DNA from: Forficula auricularia
Taxonomy: Eukaryota > Arthropoda > Insecta > Dermaptera > Forficulidae
Assembly: GCA_024734495.1 (NCBI GenBank)
Contig: JALMQS010000128.1
Coordinates: 25,212,711 to 25,276,710, forward strand
Length of the DNA: 64,000 nt
Reading direction: 5' to 3'
The translations under genes and the position numbers were made by a program. This document shows positions 1-10,589 of this stretch, piece by piece (position 1 is the stretch's first letter; every line of letters begins with the position of its first letter). A model generated the notes under the pieces. The model was not told where the DNA came from. It saw only the letters and a program-made list of their open reading frames with translations, and did not search any database.

Positions 1-837
1 GCAAATTGAAAATGAGTGAGATAGCTGAGACTACTGGGATGTCAACTGAACGTGTTCACAATATTTAACATCAAAATTTGTGCATGGAGAAGCTCTGTAT
101 TAGGTGGGTGCCGCTTTTGCTAACAATCAATCAAAAGTTGCGTCGGAAGATTTATTCAACCGAGAATTTGGCACTGTATAAGCGAAATCCCATCAAATTT
201 TTAATTGTTGATGAAACTTAAGTCCACCATTATTCGCCTGAAAATAAACAACAGTCCAAACAATGGACAAAATCAGGTAAAGCACCTCTGAGAAAGAAGG
301 CAAAAACAATTTTATCTGCGAAAAAGGTTATGGCGAATATTTTTTAGGATTCGAAAGGAATGATTTATTATTGATTACCTTGAGAAGGGTAGAACCATCA
401 ATGGTGAATACTACGCAGGGTTATTACAATGTTTGAGTGACGAAGTGAAGAAAAAACTACCGCACCTGACAAAGAAAAGAATCTTGTTTGACCATGACAA
501 TGCACCCGTTCATTCGTCAGTTGTTAGAATGACCAAAATCAACAAATTGAAGTTCGAATTGTTCCCCCAGCCACCAGATTTAGCCCGCAGCGACTTTCAT
601 CTGTATCATAACCTCAAAAAATGGCTCGGAAGAAAAAGATTTGTGAGTCATCAATGCTGTCAATGAGTATTTTGAGGGAATTGACAAATCACACTATAAA
701 AATGGTATCATGCATTAGAACACGATTATGAAAAATGTATTAGTCTTGATAAAGATTATGTTGAAAAATAAAATTTAAAAAATCTAAAAAAATTTTTTTT
801 CCTTATCAGGACGGAAACTTATCAAACCATCCTCGTA
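1..837 (+). pseudogene. mariner transposase, decayed DD34D copy
   Basis: This is a cut-and-paste DNA transposase relic whose 5' part lies outside the window. Reading the frames in turn gives an HTH-like segment near the start, the first catalytic Asp in LIVDET (codon 210-212), the second Asp in HDNAPVH (codon 496-498) and the third in the motif PDLARSDFH. An in-frame TAA follows DET at 219-221, and the second half (433-666) is in another frame, so at least one frameshift and several stops are present. The PPYSPDLAPSD box has lost about three residues, shortening the usual 34-residue spacing between the second and third Asp. The C-terminal signature CISLDKDYVEK is readable near 750, followed by a stop and an A/T-rich 3' UTR. 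A probable 3' terminal repeat ends at about 837 (CTTATCAAACC...CTCGTA). The element cannot encode active protein. Mariner assignment is firm; subfamily is not. Confidence 0.9.
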
Positions 838-850
838 TCTTTTTTATTCA

Positions 851-895
851 AAAACCGACGTTTCGGAGGTTTATGCCCTCCCTTTTCAGGGTTTT
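851..895 (-). ncRNA. hammerhead-ribozyme-like motif, core-mutated
   Basis: On the minus strand the order is AAAACC, CTGAAAA, a five-base-pair stem II (GGAGG/CCTCC, seven-base loop), GAAAC, GTC, GGTTTT. The outer AAAACC/GGTTTT pair forms a perfect six-base-pair stem I. The order matches a type I hammerhead with an almost absent stem III (AC/GT with no loop), the shape of small hammerheads described from Penelope-like retroelements. The core here reads CTGAAAA instead of CTGANGA, so the conserved G8 is lost and self-cleavage is not expected. It lies directly beside the mariner 3' end. Function is inferred from pattern only. Confidence 0.5.
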
Positions 896-1073
896 GAAAG
901 GTCAGTGAAGGAAATCCAATGTGACATTCCCCTCTCTCAGTGGCAGTAACAATATTATATCGTATTTCATTCTCAGCATAATTTAATGTAGACTGCCTCA
1001 TCAAAATCCACTCAATGCACTTATCAGTCCGTCTCCAAAAACTACTTCAATCTTAATATAATTATATTTATTT

Positions 1074-1229
1074 GTTAGAGAATATAGTTTCGAAGGTTGG
1101 CATTCGTTAAACTCCTACTTACAAACGAATCTTAGTTCAAATGACGACTATTCAACATCTATGGAAAAAACAATTAAAATAAAAAGACTGAAGACAAAGG
1201 TCATACCTTCAAAACTATAGACTCTAACA
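1074..1229. repeat. short inverted repeat, family D (GACTATAGTTTCGAAGG)
   Basis: The left arm near 1074-1107 (TAGTTTCGAAGGTTGGC) is matched in inverted orientation near 1196-1229 (TTCAAAACTATAGACTC). The same word recurs at about 7745, 8850, 8990, 38130 and 48685, so this is a dispersed foldback-forming repeat. No coding potential. Confidence 0.5.
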
Positions 1230-1764
1230 TATTTAATTATATAATCATTTATATATTTACCAGCTCTCTATTTGCCCTTCAGTGCTGAGACATCTGACCC
1301 CTACGGACATCTTATAAATCTCATGTCTTCGGGCGCTCAATTCCGCATACGATCACTACATCGATAATCTATCTAACTAATATATAATATATTTGTATAT
1401 AATATAAATGTGTGAATATTTATTTACAACACAGGACAACTTCTTGGATTTACCCTTAAAAACGAGTAACTCTGCTACTCTTGGAAAGAAAATCTTTTTA
1501 ATTTCATAAGTTTCGATGTTATTTCTGGAGTAGTTTTCAAGTTGCAGTGAGAATTAATCATATCACACACTTCCTGTATATATTAATTATTATTATTTTA
1601 CTTTATCTTAAATGTTCTAAGTGTAAGTATTTTTTATTATTATTAGAGGACTTGAGACATTCTATCTGCCCAGATCCTGTGTGATTCCCTCTTTATTCTA
1701 ATGTCTATTATAGTTTTAGAATTTTTAAATATCTCAAAACTGAACTTTTTACTTGGGTTATGAG

Positions 1765-2732
1765 TAGAGACCGGAATCCTTCCTACGCAATTGCATATTT
1801 TGTTTGCCGCCACATACGACCCAGGGGATCAATTATCTATCCGAATCATGTATCTATGATATTGTGGGTTAAATTTTATACTGTATATTTTTGTATATTT
1901 GAGTAATATTGCATAAAATTGCATATTTAAAGGATTTTTTGTCAAATATTACACATTTCGTGCCAAATACAGATGTTTTAAAAGTAACTTTTAGGAGAAA
2001 GAATGAAAAAAAGAAGAAATAAAACAGTAGGACACTTGTAAACATAAATTATTCACAATTACAATCAAATTTTAATTATTTTTGAGATCATTTGTTAATT
2101 ATTTCTTTCTTTGTTTATTTTTTTAAAGGCTTTCGGAACTATAGCCTATTTTGAACATTGAGTGTTCGTGTGTGTTTGTGTTGTAGTGTGTGTAAATTAG
2201 TGTAGGAATCAGATTATAGCCGGTCAAATATTTGCATTAGTTTATTATTTGTACGTCTATAAGAAAAGTTTTTTAATATATAAAAATAAAAGCAATTCAA
2301 TTGTGTTTGTTAAATAAAACTACCCCCTCCACCGTGTTTTTTCGTTCACATTTTTGAAACATTATTATATTTATTATGTTTATTTTATTCAAATGTACCT
2401 ATTAATTCTATGAGTTTAAAGATTTTTTTAATATATTAAATTAAATGAGAATTTTGTGCAATTTTTTACACAATAAAAGTATATATTTGACACTTGGTGT
2501 CTATAGCTTACTTTATCATTTTATTCCTTTCATAGCACGCCATCAAATAAATAGTCTTTTTGTCTTAAATTTTAATTTTTTAGTGCATAAAAAAATTTAT
2601 TTTGACATCTTTTACTGCATATATTTGCATATTTCAACGTATTCTGCATATTACTTGCATATTTTAGCATTTTTAACTACATATTTTATGGCATATTTAT
2701 ACACCTTTTACTGCATAAAAATCCGGTCTCTA
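1765..2732. mobile_element. non-autonomous hAT-type DNA transposon (968 bp, 8-bp TSD)
   Basis: The element starts TAGAGACCGGAAT and ends ATCCGGTCTCTA, an inverted terminal repeat of about 12 bp. It is flanked on both sides by exactly GTTATGAG (1757-1764 and 2733-2740), an 8-bp target site duplication diagnostic of hAT-like insertion. The interior has no transposase. It carries many copies of TGCATATT/GCATATTT, densest near the right end (about 2615-2720) with others near the left (1790-1930), which look like subterminal transposase-binding repeats. The intact duplication suggests a fairly recent insertion. Small open frames inside (for example 2445-2744) are AT-rich and I treat them as chance. 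Confidence 0.8.
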
Positions 2733-2739
2733 GTTATGA

Positions 2740-3580
2740 GTTAATATGACCTTTCCGAAATATTTAAGACTTGCGTTCTGTCTTTTCATATTTAAAAGAA
2801 ATCTACTCTTTTGTTTTACAGAACCAAAATGTTTTGTCATCAAAGGGACAGTGACTATTAACGACCTGTTAATGTTAAGAGTTTTTAATTTATTGATCTT
2901 GCTATCTTTTCTGTTATACTTTTTTTTCACTTATCGGTGTCCCGAATTTTTTTTTCCCTTTCTCATTCGCTAATTTCCATTCTGTAATTCATTTATTAAC
3001 AGATGAAAATGGCTCTAGAAATAAGATCGAAACATTGTTTAGTTGGTAGGAAATTTTAATTAATTTTCTATTTACCTCATTGGGGAACTTAACTGAGGCC
3101 ATAACCGGAACAAAAATTATAAATTATTTACATTTTTTGAAGATATAACTACTAACACGTTTTCTCTCATCTTATGTGAAATTTCTGTGCTTCACAGACC
3201 CTGGTGATTCCCCCACGGGCCTGTATAAATCGATACGATAATTTAAAATTTTTAATCAAATGTTTTATTTTTTTAATCTAAATAATGTGTTAAATAAATT
3301 TTATGAAACTACTCATCTATATAAATAATAAAAATGTTATGAATTTTATTTTTTGAAATAAATTAAAAATTCTTTAAATAAAATGTGTTTTAATTAGTAT
3401 ATTAACAAATTATTTATTATTTTACTTGAACTTTTTTATGATAAGATTGCTTTAAGTCTAGGTTGCGAGGGGGGGGGGGGGGGGTAATGAAACTTATGTT
3501 CAAGGGGAATTGGGCTTTACTGAAGCTAAAGGGTTGAATTAATGTTTGTTTTTCTTTTATAATTATTATTTTTATTTTAA
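2740..3580. other. AT-rich sequence, no gene seen
   Basis: No coding, RNA or element boundary was recognised. The only marked feature is a run of 15 G (about 3470-3484), one of many long G or C runs in this window. Confidence 0.5.
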
Positions 3581-4060
3581 TTGAATGTAATGCAAGGCAG
3601 CCCAGGGGTAGTGAGGAAAGAAAAAATTAACACATCAAATAAAGTGGCTGGCTGGCGGAGTATCTTTAGCTGCAGCCGTCTTGGAATGAAGAGTGCTGGC
3701 GGCCGTGGAATACCAATATTATGTGCTTTGAAGACCGAATCGGATGGTGCGATCGTCCTGGTTCTCTCTAAAACTTCTGTGGCCCGTTAGCGTGTATTGT
3801 AGGAAATTCCTCAGACAAGACTGTATGTAGAAGGAGTGACTGCTTTGGTAGCTGTGCCCAGACTTCTGTACTGATGTCTAAGGCAAGACTTTAGATTTGT
3901 ATATTTATGTATATAGAAGGTGTAACTGCTTTGGTAGGTGTGCCCAGACTCTCTCTCTCTGTAGTGTGCCAGAGTAGACTAATTTGTATATTGCTTTCCT
4001 TGAGGACTTGATCCGGTCGTTACTCTCTTTAATGTTCTCATTATTTATTCATTAGGATAT
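3581..4060 (+). repeat. GC-richer retroelement-like fragment
   Basis: This block is much richer in GC than its surroundings but has no long frame. Its start (TTGAATGTAATGCAAGGCAG, then CCCAGGGGTAGTGAGG and a run into AAAAAATTAACACAT) is repeated in inverse orientation at about 47850-47920, next to a hammerhead-like motif. Two internal near-copies of GCTTTGGTAG(C/G)TGTGCCCAGACT lie at about 3840 and 3930. It may be an end of a Penelope-like or other non-LTR element, but no protein supports this. Confidence 0.35.
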
Positions 4061-4984
4061 TAATGTATGCTATTAACCGGTCGATTGCCTGCTTTATCCA
4101 GAAATCATTAGGCTCAGGATTAATTTTTTTCAATTTTATTTACAAATATATTGGTCCAATTTGAATTATAAAGTGCGCCAAACCTCAAGACTATTGCAAG
4201 GTAGAATAACCCATCTCGCAACCTAGAAAGAAGGGGCCTGCCACAGAATCGAAGAAGTCTTAATGAAATTTAAGAATAGAAAATAAGGAAAGATTTTTAT
4301 GTGTGACTTTTATATTTATCAGCCAATAGTTCATCGACTTTGGTGACTTCTTTAGGGCTTCTACAATTGTAAGAACATTATTAATATCAAGTTACAAGAG
4401 TACATAATTTGAACAAACATGTATCTAAAAAAGTCCCACATAAAAGCTTGTCCTTATTTTCCTATTATAAACTTTCAAATTAATACAAATTATGGACGGG
4501 AATGATAATAATAATTTAAGAATAGACTTGTAAAAATATTTTCCTATGTTTATATAGGGTTCTCCATTAAGTACGCTCGAACTTTAAATTTAAATAAAAA
4601 GAGTTGTGTATATATAAAAATTGTTTTATTTTAAAGAGTATATGCTTATTTAATTCTTTAGTGGGCCGCGCAGGAGGGGGCCCCGTTTTACAGATATAGA
4701 TAGTAACAGTTTGGTTACAATTTACACTAAATACAAGCGAAATTTTTACAAGGTATGTACAGTAAATCATACTGTACACTGTTCTCTCATTTATTTTACA
4801 ATCATTCACTCATCAATACACATTTAATATAAGGAAATACAATATCAATATATATTATATAATCCATCAATAAAACAAAGAAAAGTCATTAGATCCCTTG
4901 TCACTAGGCTTGGTTATTTTTGTTTACATTTATATACGAAGTGATTAACTTTGACCCGCCCTATATGTTCTTCTACTAAACGCA

Positions 4985-5245
4985 TAGAAATTTAAAAGAG
5001 AACCCCACATCGCCCCATATGTGAGGTCATTATTGTCTTTCGGGTTATGCCCAGGGACGATGAGGGATGCCACCGCTTTATGCCACCACACTCCCTTCCA
5101 CGAGAGTGTGATGGCCTCGATTCTTAAGGAGCCCGCCCCGACGCCAAATCGCTAAACAATTTCGCTCACCAGACTAGAGTTGCCCTGTAATATTTAATTT
5201 CGTTTCGGTGGGCAACACCCAGTCCAGCCAGCGCGCAAGGGCTTA
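4985..5245. repeat. GC-rich old repeat fragment, unidentified
   Basis: An island of about 50 percent GC within AT-rich DNA, including ATGCCACCACACTCCCTTCC and GGGATGCCACCGC. It resembles the degraded 3' region of insect LINEs by general texture only. No open frame survives. It abuts a family-C fragment downstream. Confidence 0.3.
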
Positions 5246-5600
5246 TAATTTTCATTTTTAACCCCCCTCATTTTGGGTGGTTGAATTTTGCATTTCTAGT
5301 TTTCTAGAGACCCACATAGTATGTCTTCAAAATTTGGTTCATGTAGGTCTAACGGCTTAGAATTTTTATTTTTGACCCTTCCTCATTTTAGGGTGGCTAG
5401 ATTTTACATTTCAACACTTCTAGGCGTACACAGATTAAGAGTACAAAATTTGGTCCAGGTAGGTTTAGAATTTGCATTTTTGCCCTCCATTCCATTTTGG
5501 GTCGTTGGTTTTCGTATCATATTTTCACATTGTCTCGGAAACTGAATATATATGCAAAATTTCAGCTTGATCGGATAATAAAAAGTGAGTTAAAATTCGG
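5246..5600 (-). repeat. family C fragment, two to three minisatellite units
   Basis: Repeated units contain CCCTCATTTTGGGTGGTT, TTGCATTTCTAG and CAAAATTTGGTTCA, the reverse complement of the units in the full family-C element at 11375-12166. Unit length is about 120 bp. Apparent open frames here arise from the repeat and are not genes. Confidence 0.6.
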
Positions 5601-6660
5601 AAACACATTTGGAACCAGTAAAACATCATACGAAGTTGGCATGTTAAATAAAAGGTTGTTATTACAAAAGTATTAATAATTAATAACTAATTAACCAGAG
5701 ATAAGCGCTAGTCGAAAATAGGGACATAAACATAAAAAACTAATTCACATTTAAATTTTTAAAAATAAAAAATAAATATATAACTAGAATAAAGCTGACT
5801 TTCTTTTCCGTAAAAAAGCCTGTAGAAATACTTTCTTTATATGGGTGTTTGGAAGCTTGGTTCGAATATCTTGGGCGCTTGGTCCTGAAATGTTCTAACA
5901 GAACTTGGGCTATAAAGAAAAGAAATTTAGAATATTTTCAGATAAAAAATCAGTTACAAGAAGAATATTTCATGGTCTCAATGTCTCTTTTCAGAGAAGC
6001 TGCATCGAAGAAGAGGTTAAAAATGGCAATCTTCACTTTCGTATAACGATTGCCATTTTTAAATTCGTAGTTATCTACCGTCTTTTTAAATAAACTTGTA
6101 TTATTGTTTTTTTATTATTTAATGATAAAATTATTTATTCAATACTAATACTAAGAAAATATTTGTTTTCGGAGTCTAATGCTATAGGCGTACCTATATT
6201 TTATATACAATTATATTGAATTTGAGAATATTTGAAAATATTAATTTATTTTAAAACTGTAGACTGTACAAGCAATTTGATGAATCCATAATAATAATCA
6301 GAAATAAATCCATAATAAATAATATACTATATATCCGAGGGGACTGTCTCTCGTCCCGAAAAACTTCTCTCAATTAGAATTATAAATAAAAAGGAAAGAT
6401 ATATATTTTATAATAAAATAATAAATAATTTTTATTAACGCTTTTAATTATTTAATATTTTATTTCAAACCAATAATACGATAATATAGCTTTGCTCTGC
6501 CGTCTATGCAGATTGGGCTCCTTCGTAAAAGATTATAAAATATTTTATTAGATATTAAATATTAGAGGGTGGGCAGGTGTATGTTAAAGTTATATGGAGA
6601 GCCAGATTAGTTTATTTTTCAATTAAATACAAAATTTTAATCTCCATATATTATTTCATT
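5600..6660. other. AT-rich sequence with a family C terminus
   Basis: Mostly featureless A+T DNA. GGGTGGGCAGGTGTATGTTAAAGT at about 6567-6590 resembles the 3' terminus of family C (GGGGCCAGGTTGTATGGTAAAGT). Two small overlapping frames at 5849-6093 have no recognisable domain. Confidence 0.4.
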
Positions 6661-6785
6661 GAAAAAGTTTTTATTTTGCTGAGAGTAACAGAGTTGTTGA
6701 TCCATAGAGAGAAACAAAGAGTTTGTCCTCTAGCTTGATGTAAATAAACATACACACATATATATAAAATATATAAATATATATG
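6660..6785 (+). repeat. SINE 3'-region fragment
   Basis: Contains TTTTGCTGAGAGTAACAG, a GAGAAACAAAGAG block, CCTCTAGCTTGATG and AAATAAACATACACACATA followed by a TA-rich tail. The same string of words occurs at 8725-8830, inverted at 9020-9110, and in the 3' part of the tRNA-derived SINE at 52803-53075. I read it as a truncated copy of that family. Confidence 0.5.
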
Positions 6786-6789
6786 TATA

Positions 6790-7729
6790 TACGAGGAGGA
6801 GCTGAAAAATAAAGTTTCCCTGTCGACTGTGGTCAGAGTTGTGTATGAGAGTCAAAAAATAGAATGAGACATTAAAGATATAACAAACCTTTATTTTTCC
6901 ACATAGGTACCAAGTACATTGAGACATTTGTCATATCGCTTAATAAGCTTCAAAAGCCCTCCAGGAAAAATCAGGGGCTTTGCATACGGAAGAAGCGTTG
7001 AACGGCTTGTTTCACTTCCGTATTAGCTTCCAAGCGCCTTCCCCCGAGATTTGTCTTCGGAGCCGGAACAGATGGAAGTCGCTTGGTGCAGAGATCAGGA
7101 CTGTATGGCGGATGGTGTAGGCGCTCCCCAACCAAGAGTTGCAATATGGTTTTGCGTTGCCCTCGCCAGAATGTGGTCTGGCATTGTCATCCAACAGCAG
7201 AACGCCAGATGTGAGAAGGCTTTTTCCGAATAGACTTCCATAGACTTACCATACCCATAGACTTCCACGAGGCGGTTATGAATTTCTGTTCCTGATACTC
7301 CACGTGTCAATTCATAGCGGATAACCGCCTCACTTCCTCCTTTGACCACGAATTCAAAACGCACCTTCTCTCCACACCTACCGCTCAAATTAGAGGCTGG
7401 TCTCCGCTTTGCGCAGGCACTGCAACAGCGCCATCTGCTTGATTTGCAGCGACCTCTACCCAATGGTGTATCGGTGACTTGCGCGTTTTCCTGCTGTGTC
7501 GCCTTTCGCCCATAGCCGTTCAACGCTTCTTCCATATGCAAAGCCCTGAATTTTTCTTGGAGGACTTTTTGAAGCTTATCAAGCGATATGACAAATGTCT
7601 CAACGTACTCGTACGAGAATAATAAAATAAAGGTATGTCATATCTTTAATGTCTCATTCTATTTTTGACTTTCATACACAACTCTGACCACAGTCGACAG
7701 GGAAACTTATTTTTCAACTCCTCCGCGTA
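6790..7729 (-). mobile_element. rearranged mariner-like element with long terminal inverted repeats
   Basis: The ends (CGAGGAGGAGCTGAAAAATAA... and its inverse, ...TTATTTTTCAACTCCTCCGCG) form inverted repeats of about 95 bp flanked by TATA, consistent with TA-target Tc1/mariner insertion. The minus strand encodes an N-terminal HTH-like piece near 7260-7370 (VIRYELTRGVSGTEIHNRL, VEVYG) that jumps, after an internal deletion, to catalytic-domain pieces (DNARPH, ATQNHIATLGW, APSDFHLF) and ends in RYDKCLNVLGTYVEK near 6900. The right end (7520-7620) carries, on the plus strand, a second copy of the same C-terminus (QSPEFFLEDF, KRYDKCLNVL). Both outer ends therefore derive from the 3' end of the parent element. 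Frameshifts and the deletion make it non-coding. Confidence 0.8.
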
Positions 7730-7734
7730 TATTA

Positions 7735-8165
7735 TTTATTTGTTTGAGACTATAGTTTCGAAGGCTTGGCCCTCATCATCCGGTCTTTTAACCGACTTCA
7801 AAAAGGAGGAGGTTATCTATTCGACTGATTTTTTTGTGTGTCTATGTTACCTCATATCTCCGCCAATTGTGAACCAATTTTGAAAAAAATTTGCATTGGG
7901 TTCAGTCTACCTTCCGATTGGTGCCATTTTTCTTTCATAGGTATTAGACCTTTTTTGTTAGGTTTGTTTAGGCCTAACTTCTTTGATTATGAACCGATTT
8001 AGATGATTCTTTTTTTATTCGAAAGGGGGTATCTTAGGGATGGTGTCATATTAATTTGGTCAAGTTCTGATGATATGATCACTATTAATAACATCACTAA
8101 AAAGAGAAAATAAAAATAATTTTTAAGAAAAAAATAAAACCGACTTCAAAAAATTAAATGCAACA
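7735..8165 (+). repeat. dispersed repeat family A, near-complete copy
   Basis: Begins near ACCGACTTCAAAAAGGAGG (about 7791) and reads through AATTGTGAACCAATTTTG, TTGGGTTCAGTCTA, GATTGGTGCC, AACTTCTTTGATTATGAACC and ATTAATTTGGTCAAG to a second ACCGACTTCAAAAA near 8140. Other copies lie at 38245, 46558, 49430 (minus), 54065 and 56540. No protein is encoded, and no superfamily could be assigned from the sequence alone. Confidence 0.6.
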
Positions 8166-8169
8166 AATA

Positions 8170-8490
8170 AAATACACTAAAAGGTATAAAATAATTATTA
8201 TCTTATTTAGTTACAACTAAACGACGAAATATTAACATGAAATTACTTTTTGATGTCGTTACCAAACAAACTATACCTATAAGCGAGCGTACCTCCCAAA
8301 CTTACTAAGTAAGATCCGTCGAGTGCGATTCATAAAAAGTATATGTTTGGCACCGACTTCAAAAAGTAATTTCATGTTAATATTTCGTCGTTTAGTTGTA
8401 ACTAAATAAGATAATAATTATTTTATACCTTTTAGTGTATTTTATTTGTTACATTTAATTTTTGAAAGTCGGTTTTATTTTTTTCTTAAA
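8170..8490. repeat. palindrome of family A end (arms about 110-150 bp)
   Basis: TTACAACTAAACGACGAAAT near 8210 is matched by ATTTCGTCGTTTAGTTGTAA near 8383. The arms extend out to CCGACTTCAAAAA and TTTTTGAAAGTCGG. The central spacer holds GAGCGTACCTCCCAAAC. A related copy lies at 57050-57300, and a weaker one at 38640-38900. Confidence 0.75.
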
Positions 8491-8514
8491 AAGTTATTTT
8501 TATTAATTATAAAT

Positions 8515-8700
8515 ATTATTTTTCATTGGATTTGTTTAAGCTTAGATATTGAAATTTTTATTCTTCTTTCTCAGCTTCTGAGCCAGGCAGAATTAAAATT
8601 TTAATTTAATTTATTTTAATATAATTTAATTCTGCCTGGCTCACAAGCTGAGAAAGAAGGAAAAAATTTTCAATATCTAAACTGATACTGATCCCATGAA
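8515..8700. repeat. palindrome with TCTCAGCTTCTGAGCCAGGC arms
   Basis: TTTCTCAGCTTCTGAGCCAG near 8568 is mirrored by GGCTCACAAGCTGAGAAAG near 8638. The AT-rich centre is at about 8613. It adjoins the next palindrome. Confidence 0.75.
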
Positions 8701-9115
8701 AAATAATATTTATTTGAAAAGTTTTTGTTTTGCCGAGAGTAACAAAGTTATGTTGATTCACAAAGAGAAACTGCTTGATGCAAATAAACATACACACATA
8801 TATATCGAAGTTATATATTTGTATATATATTATTTATTTGTTTTGAGACTATAGTTTCGAAGACTTGGTCTTCATTATCAGTCTTTTTTAATTATAAATA
8901 TTGTTTTTCATGGAATCAATACCGTATGGATATTGACTCCATGAAAAACAATATTTATAATTAAAAAGAATGAAAATGAAGACCAAGTCTTCGAAACTAT
9001 AGTCTCAAACAAATAAATAATATATATACAGATATATAACTTCGATATATATGTGTGTATGTTTATTTGCACCAAGCAGAGGACAACCTCTTTTATTTCT
9101 CTTTGTGAATAATAT
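8700..9115. repeat. long palindrome containing SINE 3' sequence and family D
   Basis: Arms of roughly 190 bp fold around about 8925 (left end of centre TGGAATCAATACC, right ATATTGACTCCATG). Each arm carries GACTATAGTTTCGAAGACTT (family D) and the SINE words ATACACACATATATATCGA and GCAAATAAACATACAC. The two arms are almost identical, which suggests recent origin or arm-to-arm gene conversion. Confidence 0.8.
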
Positions 9116-9590
9116 TTATAAAACATAAATGTGAAAAAGAGGCCAAGTTCGTTAGCAACGGCTTCGCTAACAAAAGAGTTGAGATCTAAACGGGTACCAA
9201 GTTTCATAGCAGTTGCTTAAATCATAACCATGGAATGTATAGCCTTCTTCAATTGATCTAAAAGAAAATTTGTTACGTTCTTTTGATATTAAATTTATAA
9301 CTTGGCAAGTTTAATATTGAACTAAATTCTTGTACTATAAAATAGAAAAAATAGCAAAGCTAATTTTAACCTTGTATTAAATATCATCACATTAAAGGTA
9401 GGTTATTGACTATTATAACTTTCCAAGTTAATATCAAAGCATGTAACACATTTTCTTTTAAATCAATTGAAGAAGGTTGTAGATTTCTATGGCCATGATT
9501 TAAGCAACTACTATGGAATTTGGTACCCGTTTAGATCTCAACTCTTTTCGGCGAAGCCGTTTCTACCTTTTTCACATTTATGTTTTTGGT
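9115..9590. repeat. inverted repeat with GAGATCTAAACGGGTACCAA arms
   Basis: The left arm (about 9120-9290: GAAAAAGAGGCC..., GTTGAGATCTAAACGGGTAC, TAGCAGTTGCTTAAATCAT) is mirrored at about 9425-9590 (ATGATTTAAGCAACTACTAT, GTACCCGTTTAGATCTCAAC). A spacer of about 130 bp separates the arms. It is the fourth adjoining foldback in the 8.2-9.6 kb cluster. Confidence 0.8.
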
Positions 9591-9599
9591 CAGAATAAG

Positions 9600-10585
9600 T
9601 ATTCTAGAAGAAAAATTTTCTGTTTCTGTGTCCATCTGGTGGGTAAACAAAAAGCGTGTCTTATGAATTTGAAGCTTTTAGGTAGGTTTTTATTAGTTCT
9701 TTTTTTGTCTCTTTTGTGTGGGAGGGGGTTTGTTAACTCTTCTTTCCATTTAGAGATAGGAAAAGCAAGGTTGGTTTTGAAATTAGGCTGGAATAAGGAA
9801 ATCTCTGCGTTGCTAAGGTAAATATTTTGTTTATTTTTAAATAATTTTTTTTTTAGATAATATGGTTGAAAGGGGTAGTCAATCCAGGGTTGGGACTAGA
9901 AGTATAGGTGTTGAAACTAGTGGTGGTTTTTGTTATGAGGATGATTCAGATGGTTATTTAGATTATAAGGATTTAGGGAAGAATGGTATTAATTTAAATA
10001 GGTCTGGTTCCTACAAGTTAGTTAATTCAGATATTAATATGTAGGTTTGCATTCATTTGTAGGATCTGGCATTGATTTGTGGAACAGTCTATTTATTACT
10101 ACTTGGGATTATAGTCCTCTGTCTCCTATGATTAAATCAATTATAAATTTTGTCAAGTCCTAAAGTCCTAGAGTTGTACAAAATTTTATTTAGTTCTCAC
10201 AAGCAGAGATTAGCTGAGGTAGAGAGAGGTCATACCATCCTTGTTAAGGTTTTGACCAGGTTTCCTTAACAACTTATGGCAAATGCCGGGATGGCTAATG
10301 CGTCGCTTGCTCCTGGTATCGGGTTTTTGCGCGGAATTTTTAAATTACTTTTTGTCTTTTGATGGAAATCTATGGTCATGTTATTTGTTAATGAGCATAC
10401 ATTTCTATTTTTTTTTGTACTTGTTTATTATTTGTTAAATTGTTGTAGTTAATTTGTATTGATGTTTGTTAATGTATTGTAGCTAGATTGTATTGATGTT
10501 TGGAGGACCTAGCCACCGAGGACTTGTGCCTCTAAGCAGGCTCGAGGAATAAAGATTTATTTATTTATTATTTATTTATTTAAAA
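9600..10585 (+). mobile_element. retroelement-like 3' region, unidentified
   Basis: The plus strand is G/T-rich and coding-like, unlike its flanks. A 60-codon frame at 9862-10044 (MVERGSQSRVGTRS...) follows a plausible 3' splice site (TTTTTTTTTTAG at 9857), with a donor-like AAG|GTAAAT at 9819. The reading is interrupted by stops, and a further open piece near 10185-10340 includes KQRLAEVERGHTILVKV. The block ends in GCTCGAGGAATAAAGATTTA followed by ATTT repeats (10545-10583), the layout of a non-LTR or SINE 3' end with polyadenylation signal and simple tail. I recognise no domain, so this could also be an untranslated host exon. Confidence 0.35.
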
Positions 10586-10589
10586 TGAG

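Noticed and set aside
433..666. 77-codon frame as a gene
   Set aside because: It is the C-terminal part of a frameshifted mariner transposase, already covered by the pseudogene entry.
9513..9821. 102-codon frame as a membrane protein
   Set aside because: Its start lies in a palindrome arm, and joining at the apparent donor (9819) to the acceptor at 9857 gives an immediate stop.
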